Assembly (NCBI GenBank): GCA_029210745.1
Contig: JARGFI010000017.1
Location: 1 to 51,790 of the forward strand
Direction of reading: 5' to 3'
DNA: 51,790 nucleotides
Source: Desulfuromonadales bacterium
GTDB taxonomy: Bacteria > Desulfobacterota > Desulfuromonadia > Desulfuromonadales > JAHYIW01
In this document: positions 43,674 through 51,790 of the stretch, piece after piece
Layout: every line of letters begins with the position of its first letter
How positions within the stretch are numbered: position 1 is the first letter of the stretch
Program-made: the position numbers and the translations under genes
Notes under the pieces: generated by a model
The model's database searches: none
What the model was told of the DNA's origin: nothing
The model's input: only the letters and a program-made list of their open reading frames with translations

Positions 43674-44797
43674 TTCCATTGTTGACTGAAAACAGCGCCG
43701 TGGCCCAATTCGCTGCGGTGCTGGCCAAAGAATCGATCATCGCCGTCGATCTGGAAGCCGATTCCCTCCATTCGTACAACGAAAAAGTTTGCTTGCTGCA
43801 AGTAACGATACCCGGCAAGACGGTGTTGATCGATCCGCTGGCAGCGGATGACCTGACTCCGCTTGGTGCCGTTCTGGCTGATCCGGCCATCGTCAAGATC
43901 TTCCACGCGGCCGATTACGACATTCGCTGTTTGTACCGCGATTTCGGTTTCACGGTGCGGGGGCTGTTCGATACGATGATCAGCAGCCAGTTTCTCGGCG
44001 AAGAAAAGGTCGGCTTGGCGGACATGCTCAACAAGTATTTCGGGGTCGAACTCAACAAACAGTATCAGCGCGCCGACTGGTCCATGCGTCCGCTGTCAGC
44101 GCCGATGCTCGACTATGCGGCGGAAGATACCAACCACCTGCATAAATTACACGCATTGCTGGAAGAACGCCTGATCGGCTGCGGACGGCGCGACTGGGTC
44201 ACGGAAGAGTTTTTGCGTTTGGAAGAAGGGCGCTTTTTGCAGCATGACGGGCCGTTGTGCCTGCGGGTCAAAGGCGCCGGCAGACTCGATCGGCGGCAGT
44301 TGGCGATCCTTGAAGGGCTGTTGCAATGGCGTGATGGCGAGGCGCGCAAACGTGACTGCCCGTCGTTCAAGGTGATTGGGCCCCAGGCGCTGTTGGCAAT
44401 CGCCACCAAAGCGCCTGAAACGCTGGACGAGATGACCGGTCTGGAAGGACTTTTCCCGCGCCTTGTCGAGCGCTATGGCAAGCACTTTCTGACCATCGTT
44501 GCCACCGCCCGGGCCCTGCCGACCGAGGCGTTGCCGATCTTTCCACGCAGTGAACGGCGCGAAAAAGATCCACAGGCGGAGGAGCGGTTCATGGCGCTCA
44601 GAAAATGGCGGAAAAACAAGGCCATCGCCCTTGAACTTGATGCAGGAATTCTGATCAACAACGCCCTGCTGGAGGAAATTTCGCGCCAGATCCCAAAAAC
44701 GCTGGACGATTTTGATTCCATGCCCCTTATGCGCCAGTGGCAAAAACGGGAATTGGGCAGCGACATTTTAAACGTTATCGACGGGAAACGCGGGTAA
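43670..44797 (+). CDS. rnd: Ribonuclease D family 3'-5' exonuclease
   Basis: The 375-residue protein has the DEDDy exonuclease sites: D27 and E29 (IIAVDLEADS), the middle aspartate (HAADYDIRCLYRDF) and the Y...D motif LDYAAEDTNHL. One or two C-terminal HRDC-type helical domains follow. RNase D trims the 3' ends of tRNAs and other stable RNAs. It starts with GTG and overlaps mutY. Confidence 0.92.
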   Translation: MIPLLTENSAVAQFAAVLAKESIIAVDLEADSLHSYNEKVCLLQVTIPGKTVLIDPLAADDLTPLGAVLADPAIVKIFHAADYDIRCLYRDFGFTVRGLFDTMISSQFLGEEKVGLADMLNKYFGVELNKQYQRADWSMRPLSAPMLDYAAEDTNHLHKLHALLEERLIGCGRRDWVTEEFLRLEEGRFLQHDGPLCLRVKGAGRLDRRQLAILEGLLQWRDGEARKRDCPSFKVIGPQALLAIATKAPETLDEMTGLEGLFPRLVERYGKHFLTIVATARALPTEALPIFPRSERREKDPQAEERFMALRKWRKNKAIALELDAGILINNALLEEISRQIPKTLDDFDSMPLMRQWQKRELGSDILNVIDGKRG

Positions 44798-44820
44798 GAC
44801 AACGTGCAGCACACGCGGCA

Positions 44821-45219
44821 TTAATGCAGCGCACAGTTGTCACCCTGGCAGCGTGTGCGTTTCGGCAGATATCTGCGGTAGCGGGCGAAGAGCGCATAAC
44901 CGCACCTGGCCGCGCAGTGGATGCCGGGGAGGGCGATCGCTTTGCCCAGCAAGCGATAACCACGATTCGGCAGCGCCGACCAGATTTCCAGAAAAGCGTC
45001 AACACCGACATGAAAGTTGCCGACGGCGTCCTTGACGTGCATGCGGGCCATGAACGCACCCTGCGTGCGACCGTAAATGGCGGCATCGAAATCGGGGGCG
45101 GTGATATCGACAAATTGCAGACGTCCCTGATGCTGCAACCTGCGATAGTGGTCAATTTCTGTCGCGCAGACGATGCAGCTGCCGTCGTAGTAGATGGTCA
45201 GAGGAAATTTTGTGTTCAT
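44821..45219 (-). CDS. DCC-family (DUF393) thiol-disulfide oxidoreductase-like protein
   Basis: The 132-residue protein has the family start LTIYYDGSCIVCATEI with the CxxC pair at C15 and C18 (the D-G-x-C-x-x-C box). Further DCC family segments are FVDITAPDF and RGYRLLGKAIALPG. A cysteine-rich tail CQGDNCALH may add a second redox site. The fold is thioredoxin-like; the function is not established. It is convergent with rnd. Confidence 0.85.
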   Translation of the reverse strand: MNTKFPLTIYYDGSCIVCATEIDHYRRLQHQGRLQFVDITAPDFDAAIYGRTQGAFMARMHVKDAVGNFHVGVDAFLEIWSALPNRGYRLLGKAIALPGIHCAARCGYALFARYRRYLPKRTRCQGDNCALH

Positions 45220-45251
45220 GCCGTCTCCGTGGTTTGTGAAGGTTATTCCTG

Positions 45252-45410
45252 TACCCTGTAACCCATAATCTTTCGCATCTTGCTTGTTCTTTTCCGCGTC
45301 AGCTACGTTCCGATTTCAGCTGTTTAGCTACGGCTAGGCAATAGAAATCGCGCCTTGCTGACACGTCAAAGCCCTGCGCAATCCCTCGAAAGCCTATGGG
45401 TTACAGGGTA
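45252..45410. mobile_element. MITE-like element with perfect 16-bp inverted ends and TA borders
   Basis: The left end TACCCTGTAACCCATA (45252-45267) and right end TATGGGTTACAGGGTA (45395-45410) are perfect inverted copies. The inner part adds GTCAGC...CGATTTC against GAAATCG...GCTGAC, so the 159-bp segment folds into one long imperfect hairpin. It encodes nothing. If the outermost TA is a target duplication, the structure fits a non-autonomous relative of IS630/Tc1-type elements. It sits about 60 bp before an RdgC-like gene. Confidence 0.6.
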
Positions 45411-45473
45411 CTAGCATACAATCAATACATAAATTTTCCCAGCCACAGCAAAACTTAACCTGGAGGAATAGCT

Positions 45474-46640
45474 ATGGGTCTGCTCAGCAACACCACAAGT
45501 CTCTGTCAGTTTCACATCGTTGGCACCCCGCCGACTGATGATTTTTTCACCTGGGCCGGAGCCCGGCTCACGGCGCAGGGATTTCGTTCGATCGATGATT
45601 GTGCCGATGAGCTTTCCATGGGCTGGGTGCAGCTTGATGATACACGTGACAGCACGTTTGAGGTGCGCGACACTTTTCAGCGGGACCATTACCTGACCTT
45701 TACCCTGCGGCGCGATCAGCGACGGGTTCCGGCAGCGCTGCTCCGTGCACATTTCGAGCAGGCGCAGCGCGAATTCCTCACTGCACACCCCGGTTTGCAG
45801 CGTGTCCCAAAACAAAAAAAGGCCGATTTGCGCGAGGCGGTTTTTGCTAAACTGCTGGCCAGAACGTTACCCGCTCCGGCCTGTTATGATGTACTGTGGG
45901 ATACGCGTAACGGCGTGGTGACGTTTGCCAATCTCGGCGGAAAGATGGTTGATACCTTTGTCGAACTGTTCAAAAAAACCTTCGACGGGTTGCGGCTGGT
46001 GGCCATTCATCCTTATGCGCGGGCCGAAAGTCTGCTTGATGCGCCGTTACAGCACGCGTTGCGTGCGGCCAATGGTTCCGGGGCGACGACGGAACTTGAC
46101 CTGATTCGCGAGTATCACTGGCTCGGCGCCGATTTTCTGCTCTGGCTGATGTATCAGACGATGAACGAATCATCAAGCTATGCGGTCTGTCGTCCCGGTC
46201 CGGCAACTGTCGGGGAGGGGTTTGTTGCCTACCTGAATGACCGCCTGCAACTGGTTGGTGGTGGGGAAGCAGGGGCACAGAAGGTGACGGTGGCCGGGCC
46301 GCAGGACAGTTTCCGTGAAGTGTGCGTGGCACTCCAGTCAGGAAAACAAATGGCCGAGGCCCTTCTCTATTTCGAAAAGGGAGAGCATCAGTGGAAGCTG
46401 ACCCTGAAAGGGACTCTCTTCCAGTTCGCCTCGTTCAAAGCGCCATCAGTGCGCCTCGAACGCGACAACCTGACCGATCCCGACAGTGAACGCGAGGCAC
46501 TCTTTTATGAACGGATGCACGTCATGGAAGAGGGGTTACAACTCTTCGACAGTCTGTACCGCATCTTCCTTGAGCTGCGCCTGGGCACCAGCTGGGCAGC
46601 AGTGCGACAGCGCATTGACGCGTGGCTGGCCGCGGCGTAA
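45474..46640 (+). CDS. RdgC-like recombination-associated protein
   Basis: The 388-residue product resembles the RdgC family in layout. The N-terminal half has a beta-rich ring part with GWVQLDD and LTFTLRRDQRRVPAALLRAHFEQAQREFLTA, then KADLREAVFAKLLARTLPAP and VLWDTRNGVVTFANLG, where RdgC proteins have the equivalent 'K...LLP.A...VLID...G.V.V'. RdgC forms a ring on DNA and limits RecA access. The match is by pattern and I may be wrong at the subfamily level. It has a GGAGGAATAGCT ribosome-binding site. A palindromic element lies just upstream. Confidence 0.6.
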   Translation: MGLLSNTTSLCQFHIVGTPPTDDFFTWAGARLTAQGFRSIDDCADELSMGWVQLDDTRDSTFEVRDTFQRDHYLTFTLRRDQRRVPAALLRAHFEQAQREFLTAHPGLQRVPKQKKADLREAVFAKLLARTLPAPACYDVLWDTRNGVVTFANLGGKMVDTFVELFKKTFDGLRLVAIHPYARAESLLDAPLQHALRAANGSGATTELDLIREYHWLGADFLLWLMYQTMNESSSYAVCRPGPATVGEGFVAYLNDRLQLVGGGEAGAQKVTVAGPQDSFREVCVALQSGKQMAEALLYFEKGEHQWKLTLKGTLFQFASFKAPSVRLERDNLTDPDSEREALFYERMHVMEEGLQLFDSLYRIFLELRLGTSWAAVRQRIDAWLAAA

Positions 46641-46668
46641 GCCGCGACCAGTTTATCCTCGTTAAAAC

Positions 46669-46703
46669 TCGATGGCGCTTGCCTTGCTGGCAAGCGCCAT
46701 CGA
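46669..46703. terminator. Terminator between the RdgC-like gene and speA
   Basis: Perfect 15-bp arms TCGATGGCGCTTGCC and GGCAAGCGCCATCGA enclose a 5-nt loop. The minus strand has GAGTTTTAAC after it, so it chiefly serves speA and may also stop the converging transcript. Confidence 0.85.
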
Positions 46704-46753
46704 AAGGAATGGTTGTCGATACTGTCGAAATCGGCAGCTTGAGATTTGTCGAG

Positions 46754-48670
46754 CTACTGCTCAAAATAAGTGTAACCATTCAGGTTCGCAGCATACTCCT
46801 CCACCAGCTGCTGTCGTTCCGCGACACTCATCCGCCCGGCGCGAACCGCCCCCTCAACCCGTGACCGAAAGGCCTCAAACAGCGTCTGCGGATGGTACTC
46901 AACAAAACTGAGAACCTCGGCGATGGTATCACCATTGAGTTCGTTAAGGACGTCAAACCCGCCGCCCTCATTGATGCGTATGCTGACGACATGGGTGTCG
47001 CCGAAAAGATTGTGCAGATCACCGAGGGTTTCCTGATAAGCTCCCATCAGAAAAACACCGAGCAGATAGTCTTCCTCGTCACGCAGCGGATGCAACGGCA
47101 GGGTTGACTGTTCTTTTCCGGCGACAATGAAGGTGTCGAGTTTGCCGTCGCAGTCGCAGGTCAGATCAGAGATGATCGCCTCGCGGGTCGGCGCTTCGAG
47201 GTGACGATTGATCGGCATGACCGGAAAAAGCTGGCCGATGGCCCAGGTATCGGGGAGCGATTGAAAGACGCTGAAGTTGCCATAATAGATGTCGGCGAGA
47301 TTCGCTTTCAATCCGGCCAATTCAGCCGGGATCGTGGTCAAGGCAACAAGGCGGGAGGCGATGTGCTGGGCAATGGCCAGAAAAATGTTTTCTGCCAGGG
47401 ACCGTTCACGCAGGTTGATCTCTCCACCGCGAAACAGTTCCCGCAGCGTGTCGCGTCCGGCGAGCGCGCCCTGATAGGTTGCGATAAGATCGTCTGTGTC
47501 GGCCAGATGCTTGAAAAGAGTAAAAAGCTGACCGGTCGCCGGGTGGGCGTCCGGCGGCAGGGTTTTCGGAAAAGGTTCTGCCTCAAAGTGCATGGTGTCG
47601 AGGATATTAAAAATCAACAGCGAGCTGTGGGCGATCATTGCCCGGCCTGATTCTGTCACGATGTGCGGATGCGTGATGCCCAGCGGATCAAGGGTTGCAG
47701 CAATCGTGGCGACGAGGGTGTGACAGTAATCGGCGAGTTGATAATCGCGGGAATGAACCTGATTCTCAAGGGTGCCGGTATAGTCGATCGCCAGCCCTCC
47801 GCCGAGATCAAGGCAGCTCAGCGGCGCTCCTTCACGGACCAGATCAGCATAAAAACGGCTTGCCTCGCGAACGCCGGTGCGAATGTCGGCCAGGGCCGGA
47901 ATTTGCGAGCCGAGATGGCAGTGCAGCAGTTGCAGACAATCGAGCAGCTCCTCGTTCTTGAGTTGTTCGACGACGCCGATCAATTGCGTGGGACTCAATC
48001 CGAAACTGCTGCGGTCGCCGCTGGTTTCCGTCCACAGCCCGCCGACCTTGGCGGAGACCTTGACCCGCACACCGAGGAGCGGCGCGATCCCCAGTGCCCG
48101 GGAGCGTTCGATAATCAGTGGCAGCTCAGCGGGGGACTCAATGACGAAGAAACAGCGATAACTGAGTTTATTGGCCCACAGGCCAAGATCGACAAATTCC
48201 CGATCCTTGTAGCCGTTGAGGATCAGCAGCCCGTGCTCCGGCAATGATGCCAGCGCAATCAGCAACTCCGCTTTGCTCCCCGCCTCCAGTCCGAGATGAT
48301 AGCGTGCGCCGAAACGACAGATCTCCTTGATGACCTGACATTGCTGGTTGACCTTGATCGGAAATACCCCCTGATATTCGCCGCGGTAGCCGACGTCGGC
48401 AATCGCGGCGCGGAAGGTTTCGTTAATCAGGCGAATGCGGTCATCAAGCAGGTTTTCGATGCGCAGCAACAGGGGCATGTTGTGTCCGCGTGCCACCGCA
48501 CCCGCGACAATTTCGGTTAACGGCACGGCAATTTCACCGCTTACGAACGGCGCTTTGACCGTCACCTCACCGGCTGCGTTGAGGCCGAAATTCCCTTTTC
48601 CCCAGGCATCAATGCCATAGAGAGCAGCGGCATCCTTGATCGTCCAGTGCGTGGTTGGTTCAGAAGTCAT
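46754..48670 (-). CDS. speA: Biosynthetic arginine decarboxylase
   Basis: The 638-residue PLP enzyme converts arginine to agmatine, the first step of polyamine synthesis by this route. Key features are the PLP-lysine segment GVFPIKVNQQCQVI, LEAGSKAELLIAL, the HCHLGSQIP stretch and the ETLGDLHNLFGDTHVV region with acidic residues. ATG 48670 gives family length and lies 4 bp after the speE stop, so the genes form a pair. The frame is open 37 codons further upstream, but that part overlaps speE. Confidence 0.93.
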   Translation of the reverse strand: MTSEPTTHWTIKDAAALYGIDAWGKGNFGLNAAGEVTVKAPFVSGEIAVPLTEIVAGAVARGHNMPLLLRIENLLDDRIRLINETFRAAIADVGYRGEYQGVFPIKVNQQCQVIKEICRFGARYHLGLEAGSKAELLIALASLPEHGLLILNGYKDREFVDLGLWANKLSYRCFFVIESPAELPLIIERSRALGIAPLLGVRVKVSAKVGGLWTETSGDRSSFGLSPTQLIGVVEQLKNEELLDCLQLLHCHLGSQIPALADIRTGVREASRFYADLVREGAPLSCLDLGGGLAIDYTGTLENQVHSRDYQLADYCHTLVATIAATLDPLGITHPHIVTESGRAMIAHSSLLIFNILDTMHFEAEPFPKTLPPDAHPATGQLFTLFKHLADTDDLIATYQGALAGRDTLRELFRGGEINLRERSLAENIFLAIAQHIASRLVALTTIPAELAGLKANLADIYYGNFSVFQSLPDTWAIGQLFPVMPINRHLEAPTREAIISDLTCDCDGKLDTFIVAGKEQSTLPLHPLRDEEDYLLGVFLMGAYQETLGDLHNLFGDTHVVSIRINEGGGFDVLNELNGDTIAEVLSFVEYHPQTLFEAFRSRVEGAVRAGRMSVAERQQLVEEYAANLNGYTYFEQ

Positions 48671-48674
48671 CGGT

Positions 48675-49520
48675 CTATTCTGCAATATTTTCTTTGGCGA
48701 AGGTCGGCAGCATGAAAGCTCCTGAATGCAGATCTTCATTGTAGTATTTAGTGTGGAAATTTCGGCGCGCGGCGCGATCACGTTGGAAATCCCGCAGCGG
48801 ATGATAGCGCTTGCTGGCGAAGGCGAACGACCATAGCCCGCTCGGGTAGGTCGGGATAAACGCCTGATACATCGCGACGAGCGGAAAAACAGCGCGCAGG
48901 TTGCGATACATGTTTTTCTGAATCTCGGCGTGATAGAAGGGGGATTCGCTTTGGGCGACCATGATCCCGTCTGCTTTTAAGGCACCGTGGACGAGGCGAT
49001 AAAAATCCTTTTCAAAGAGACCGACTGCCGGGCCGATCGGGTCGGTTGAATCGACCAGAATGACGTCGAATGCATTCTGGTGCTCGCGGATGTAGGCGAG
49101 ACCATCAGCGATATGCAGTTTGACTTTAGGGTGTTGGCCGTCGATAGCGCTTGCCATGGAAGGGAGCAACTCGACCGATTTGTCGACCACCAGTCCGTCG
49201 ATTTCACAGAGTGTCGCCAGTTCCACTTCGGGATGCCTGACAATTTCGCGGATACTGCCGCCGTCGCCGCCACCGATCACCAGCACCTGTCGCGGGCTGG
49301 GGTGGGTAAAGAGCGCCGGGTGGACAAGCATGTCATGATAAACGAATTCATCACGTTCGGTGACCATCACCAGCCCGTCAAGGAGCATCATCTTGCCATA
49401 TTCAAGGGTGTTGACAATATCCAGTTGCTGGAACTCGCTCTTGCCGGAAAAAAGTGTTTCACTCACCCGCATGGTGATGCCGACATTTTCCGAATGTTTT
49501 TCGGTGTACCACATATTCAT
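48675..49520 (-). CDS. speE: Spermidine synthase (aminopropyltransferase)
   Basis: The 281-residue enzyme transfers an aminopropyl group from decarboxylated S-adenosylmethionine to putrescine (or a related amine). It has the family start MWYTEKHSENVGITMRV, the SAM-binding LVIGGGDGGSIREI and the substrate-binding DSTDPIGPA. I take ATG 49520, because family alignment begins there and the earlier TTG start adds an unrelated stretch. It heads the speE-speA operon. Confidence 0.93.
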   Translation of the reverse strand: MNMWYTEKHSENVGITMRVSETLFSGKSEFQQLDIVNTLEYGKMMLLDGLVMVTERDEFVYHDMLVHPALFTHPSPRQVLVIGGGDGGSIREIVRHPEVELATLCEIDGLVVDKSVELLPSMASAIDGQHPKVKLHIADGLAYIREHQNAFDVILVDSTDPIGPAVGLFEKDFYRLVHGALKADGIMVAQSESPFYHAEIQKNMYRNLRAVFPLVAMYQAFIPTYPSGLWSFAFASKRYHPLRDFQRDRAARRNFHTKYYNEDLHSGAFMLPTFAKENIAE

Positions 49521-49627
49521 TGTAACGGCCCCGGACTTAAGGTTTATGTTGAGTGTGTCAGCGCTTGACAAGTGTCACCCTTTTCGCTTTACTGGCCGGA
49601 TAATATCACCTGAAAAGGACAAACTCC

Positions 49628-50434
49628 ATGAAAAATAAAGAGAAGATCGGTTTTATCGGTGGTGGAAACATGGCGGAGGCAATTCTCAAGGGGATTCTCG
49701 TTGCCAATGTATCGCCACAGGAGGTGCTGGTCGCGGAGCCGCTTGATGCACGGCGCGACTATTTGTCGGCAACATACGGCGTTACCGTGACGGCGGATAA
49801 CCATCAGGTGGTTGCTGACAGCGATATTATTGTCCTGGCGATCAAACCGCAAATGGCCGCCGCGGTTGTGGGGGCCTTCGCCGATCAATTCACGGCAGAT
49901 AAACTGCTGATTTCGATCCTTGCCGGGACGTCAACGGCGAAACTGGAAGCACTGCTCAACGTGGCCGCAAAAGTGGTGCGGGTGATGCCGAATACTCCGG
50001 CGTTAATCGGTTGTGGTGCAGCGGCGCTCTGTTCCGGGCAGTATGCCGGGGGGGCTGAGCTGGAAACAGCGCGCAAGATCTTTGCCGCTGTCGGTTCAGT
50101 GGTCACGGTTAAAGAGAGCCAGATGGATGCCGTTACGGCGGTCTCCGGGTCCGGTCCCGCCTATGTTTTTACCGTTATTGAAGCGTTGGTTGCTGGCGGT
50201 GTTGCCGAAGGACTGGATCGGGAAACCGCGCTGGCACTGGCGGTCCGCACCGTCGAAGGGGCAGCGCGACTGGTTGCAGAAAGCGGCGAAGAACCGGCTG
50301 AACTGCGGCGCAAGGTCTGTTCTCCCGGAGGAACAACGCTGGCCGCAATCGAAAAGCTTGATGCGGGGGGCTTTGGTGATCTGCTCGTTGCTGCGGTTCG
50401 GCGTGCGGCTGAACGATCACGCGAATTGGGATAA
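49628..50434 (+). CDS. proC: Pyrroline-5-carboxylate reductase
   Basis: The 268-residue enzyme makes proline from pyrroline-5-carboxylate. It has the NAD(P) motif IGFIGGGNMAEAIL, LAIKPQ, the RVMPNTPALIG segment and the C-terminal signature VSGSGPAYVFTVIEAL ... SPGGTTLAAI. AAAGGA is 8 bases from the ATG. It is divergent from the speE-speA pair. Confidence 0.95.
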   Translation: MKNKEKIGFIGGGNMAEAILKGILVANVSPQEVLVAEPLDARRDYLSATYGVTVTADNHQVVADSDIIVLAIKPQMAAAVVGAFADQFTADKLLISILAGTSTAKLEALLNVAAKVVRVMPNTPALIGCGAAALCSGQYAGGAELETARKIFAAVGSVVTVKESQMDAVTAVSGSGPAYVFTVIEALVAGGVAEGLDRETALALAVRTVEGAARLVAESGEEPAELRRKVCSPGGTTLAAIEKLDAGGFGDLLVAAVRRAAERSRELG

Positions 50435-50471
50435 GGTTGGCCTTTATAAGTTGAACAATATTGCAACGCAG

Positions 50472-50805
50472 TTATCGTCTTTCCGTCAATGCCCAATTGA
50501 GGTCGTAACGCACGCCGCGACCTTGACCAGCAACAGTCATCACACCTTTTTCGACCAGATCAGATAAATCGCGGTGACCGGTCGCGCGACTGGCTCCGGT
50601 CATATTCTGATAGTTCCCCGCCGACAACCCGCCGGAAAAGCCCTTCGGCCCGGCTTCCAGCAGTTTGGCTACAGCCTTGCGCTGGCGTTCGTTCATATCT
50701 GCAATTGTCCATGCAGGTATCGGCAACGGCCAGAACAGGGTCGATTGGTCCCAGGTTGAAGCGGAACGCCGGCCATTGAGGGTTTTGCCGGATGTATTGA
50801 GTCAT
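50472..50805 (-). pseudogene. Remnant of a Fic-family gene with its catalytic domain deleted
   Basis: Two pieces in different frames belong to one type of protein. The first (from ATG 50805, about 29 codons, MTQYIRQNPQWPAFRFN...) matches the DUF4172 N-terminus of Fic proteins. The second (50472-50726, NERQRKAVAKLLEAGPKGFSGGLSAGNY ... ATGHRDLSDLVEKGVM) matches the C-terminal winged-helix end of such proteins. The roughly 250-residue Fic domain with HPFxxGNGR is missing and the frame changes at the join, so the protein cannot AMPylate. The 84-codon second piece may still be made as a small DNA-binding protein from a TTG. Confidence 0.7.
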
Positions 50806-50816
50806 AAGGGAAGGCC

Positions 50817-50841
50817 TTTTGTCTCATTCTATGAGACAAAA
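50817..50841. promoter_or_regulatory. Operator palindrome 1 (GTCTCAT-N3-ATGAGAC)
   Basis: A perfect 11-bp inverted repeat (TTTTGTCTCAT and ATGAGACAAAA around TCT) lies 12 bp upstream of the fic remnant start. It shares its 7-bp arms and 3-bp gap with a second palindrome 55 bp away, centre to centre. Confidence 0.65.
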
Positions 50842-50875
50842 ATGGCCGGCGACTGAGACGATTACAAGCATAAGC

Positions 50876-50892
50876 GTCTCATTTAATGAGAC
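50876..50892. promoter_or_regulatory. Operator palindrome 2 (GTCTCAT-N3-ATGAGAC)
   Basis: The same 7-bp arms GTCTCAT and ATGAGAC around TTA. A half-site (CTGAGAC, 50853-50859) lies between the two palindromes. A strong AAGGAGG (897-903 of this kilobase, i.e. 50897-50903) follows on the plus strand with only a 14-codon ORF after it (50915-50959), perhaps what is left of another gene. Confidence 0.6.
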
Positions 50893-50955
50893 ATTTAAGG
50901 AGGATTGTTGCGTAATGAATTTGTCCATTTTTCCCCCGGCTGACATCGTTTGTGG

Positions 50956-50983
50956 TTGATTCATATCGACATCGTGCTATTCT
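50956..50983 (+). promoter_or_regulatory. Candidate promoter of the phd-vapC operon
   Basis: TTGATT (50956-50961) and TATTCT (50978-50983) lie 16 bp apart. They are followed by a repeated CTAGA (CTAGACTGGCTAGA) that could be the antitoxin operator, then AAGGAGG and the ATG of the antitoxin. Confidence 0.4.
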
Positions 50984-51020
50984 TAAATAGCTAGACTGGC
51001 TAGATTAACAAGGAGGCCAT

Positions 51021-51302
51021 ATGAAGACCCATAGTAATGATCGATTACCTCATGAGCGCGAATGGCAGCTGCAAGAAGCCAAGAATCGTTTGAGCCAGGT
51101 GGTCAATTCGGCCCTGCATGATGGCCCCCAGACCATAACCTTGCGCGGTAAGCCTGCTGTGGTGGTGGTCGCTTTCGATGAGTATCAGCGACTGACTCAG
51201 CCGCGTACCGATTTGTCGCAGTTTTTCCGGCAATCACCCCTGTGTGATGTTGAGCTGGATCTCAGCCGCAGTGCCGATCTCTCTCGTGAGGTAGAGTTGT
51301 GA
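51021..51302 (+). CDS. Phd/YefM-type antitoxin
   Basis: The 93-residue protein has the Phd/YefM fold signature EWQLQEAKNRLSQVVNSAL ... PQTITLRGKPAVVVVAFDEYQRL. A C-terminal tail that would wrap the toxin follows (QFFRQSPLCDVELDLSRS). It should dimerise, bind the operator and neutralise the PIN-domain toxin encoded next. CAAGGAGG precedes its ATG. Its stop overlaps the toxin GTG by 4 nt. Confidence 0.9.
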   Translation: MKTHSNDRLPHEREWQLQEAKNRLSQVVNSALHDGPQTITLRGKPAVVVVAFDEYQRLTQPRTDLSQFFRQSPLCDVELDLSRSADLSREVEL

Positions 51303-51721
51303 AATACCTGCTCGATACCTGTCTGGTTTCCGAACTGGTCAAAAAGGAGTCGAATCCGGCGGTGGTGAGTTGGCTGGACGAACAGGATGAACAGAAACTT
51401 TTTCTGAGTGTCCTGAATCTGGGCGAGTTGCAGAAGGGGATCAGCAAGCTCCCGGATGGCGCAAAAAAGGAAGCGCTGCACGCGTGGGTGGCGGTTGATC
51501 TGGTTGAACGGTTTAGCGGACGAATTCTTGAATTAGATCTGGAAACGGCGCTCTGTTGGGGAAAACTCCAGGGAGAGGCGGAACAAGCGGGCGAGAAGCT
51601 ACCGGTCATGGATGCGCTCATCGCCGCTACCGCTACGGCGCATGGGTTGATGGTCGTGACGCGAAATGTCAAGGATATGGAGAGATGCGGGGTGAGGATT
51701 TGTAATCCTTGGGAGTGTTGA
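51299..51721 (+). CDS. vapC: VapC-type PIN-domain toxin
   Basis: The 140-residue protein has the PIN-domain acidic residues: D6 (YLLDTCLVSEL), E12, the later D in KLPVMDALIAATA and D or N in VVTRNVKDME. It should be an RNase that cuts tRNA or rRNA. It starts with GTG and overlaps the Phd-type antitoxin gene. The pairing of a Phd/YefM antitoxin with VapC is well known. The 69 bp after the stop hold nothing I can name. Confidence 0.9.
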   Translation: MKYLLDTCLVSELVKKESNPAVVSWLDEQDEQKLFLSVLNLGELQKGISKLPDGAKKEALHAWVAVDLVERFSGRILELDLETALCWGKLQGEAEQAGEKLPVMDALIAATATAHGLMVVTRNVKDMERCGVRICNPWEC

Positions 51722-51790
51722 TTCCCACATTATTCGGACTTACCTTTCCTGATTATTTGGCACCATTTGCGATATCGTCACCTTATTCGG

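Noticed and set aside
48671-48781. N-terminal extension of speA
   Set aside because: These 37 codons overlap the 3' end of speE and do not match the family; the start at 48670 gives normal length.

Overview
The window looks like chromosomal DNA from a Desulfuromonadales-type bacterium (the Geobacter, Desulfuromonas and Pelobacter group of the former Deltaproteobacteria). This placement is inferred from gene content and base composition, not from a database search. Supporting signs are a single-chain pyruvate:ferredoxin oxidoreductase, a c-type-haem sensor kinase, PilZ, REC and MshEN signalling proteins, and a tRNA-Ser / SRP RNA / dnaX / ybaB / recR block. Most genes are housekeeping. The accessory material lies at the two ends, around 2.6-4.8 kb, and in short mobile repeats.

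Layout. 1-0.58 kb: probable end of an IS256-like element, a MerR-type promoter facing it, and inverted repeats. 0.58-2.4 kb: a 17-codon leader ORF coupled to a glycerophosphodiesterase-acyltransferase fusion. 2.6-4.8 kb (-): a three-gene overlapping operon of HigB-like toxin, HigA-like antitoxin and a DUF1186/SEC-C protein. 4.9-5.9 kb (-): a DUF882 peptidase and a small membrane protein. 6.1-7.6 kb (+): comM. 7.7-14.5 kb (-): nifJ, recR, ybaB, dnaX, SRP RNA, tRNA-Ser. 14.7-16.5 kb (-): haem-binding histidine kinase. 16.7-22.1 kb (-): serC, serA, DUF1015, a 57-aa ORF and aroF, preceded by an aromatic-rich leader peptide with a terminator. Divergent from it is tRNA-Phe. 22.5-30.9 kb: a four-repeat CxxC protein, a Rep/UvrD helicase, a radical SAM protein, J-domain and MshEN-REC proteins, a response regulator, TatA, PilZ and a glycosyltransferase. 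30.9-39.9 kb: miaA, DUF445, a flavin reductase-like protein, engB, ferritin, an SDR, a disulfide reductase, carbonic anhydrase, a small J protein and a zinc-ribbon protein. 40.1-50.4 kb: ilvE, hisC, mutY-rnd, a DCC protein, an RdgC-like protein, speE-speA and proC. 50.4-51.8 kb: a fic remnant with twin operators and a Phd/VapC module.

The genes form several working groups. aroF, serA/serC, ilvE, hisC and proC make amino acids, and speE/speA make polyamines. dnaX, ybaB, recR, the Rep helicase, mutY and the RdgC-like protein serve replication, repair and recombination. The most unusual items are a textbook-like transcription attenuator for DAHP synthase placed back-to-back with tRNA-Phe, the toxin-antitoxin operon with a SEC-C third gene, a small palindromic element whose insertion duplicated the DUF445 start codon, a second palindromic element with TA ends, and a Fic gene reduced to its two ends beside two identical operator palindromes.
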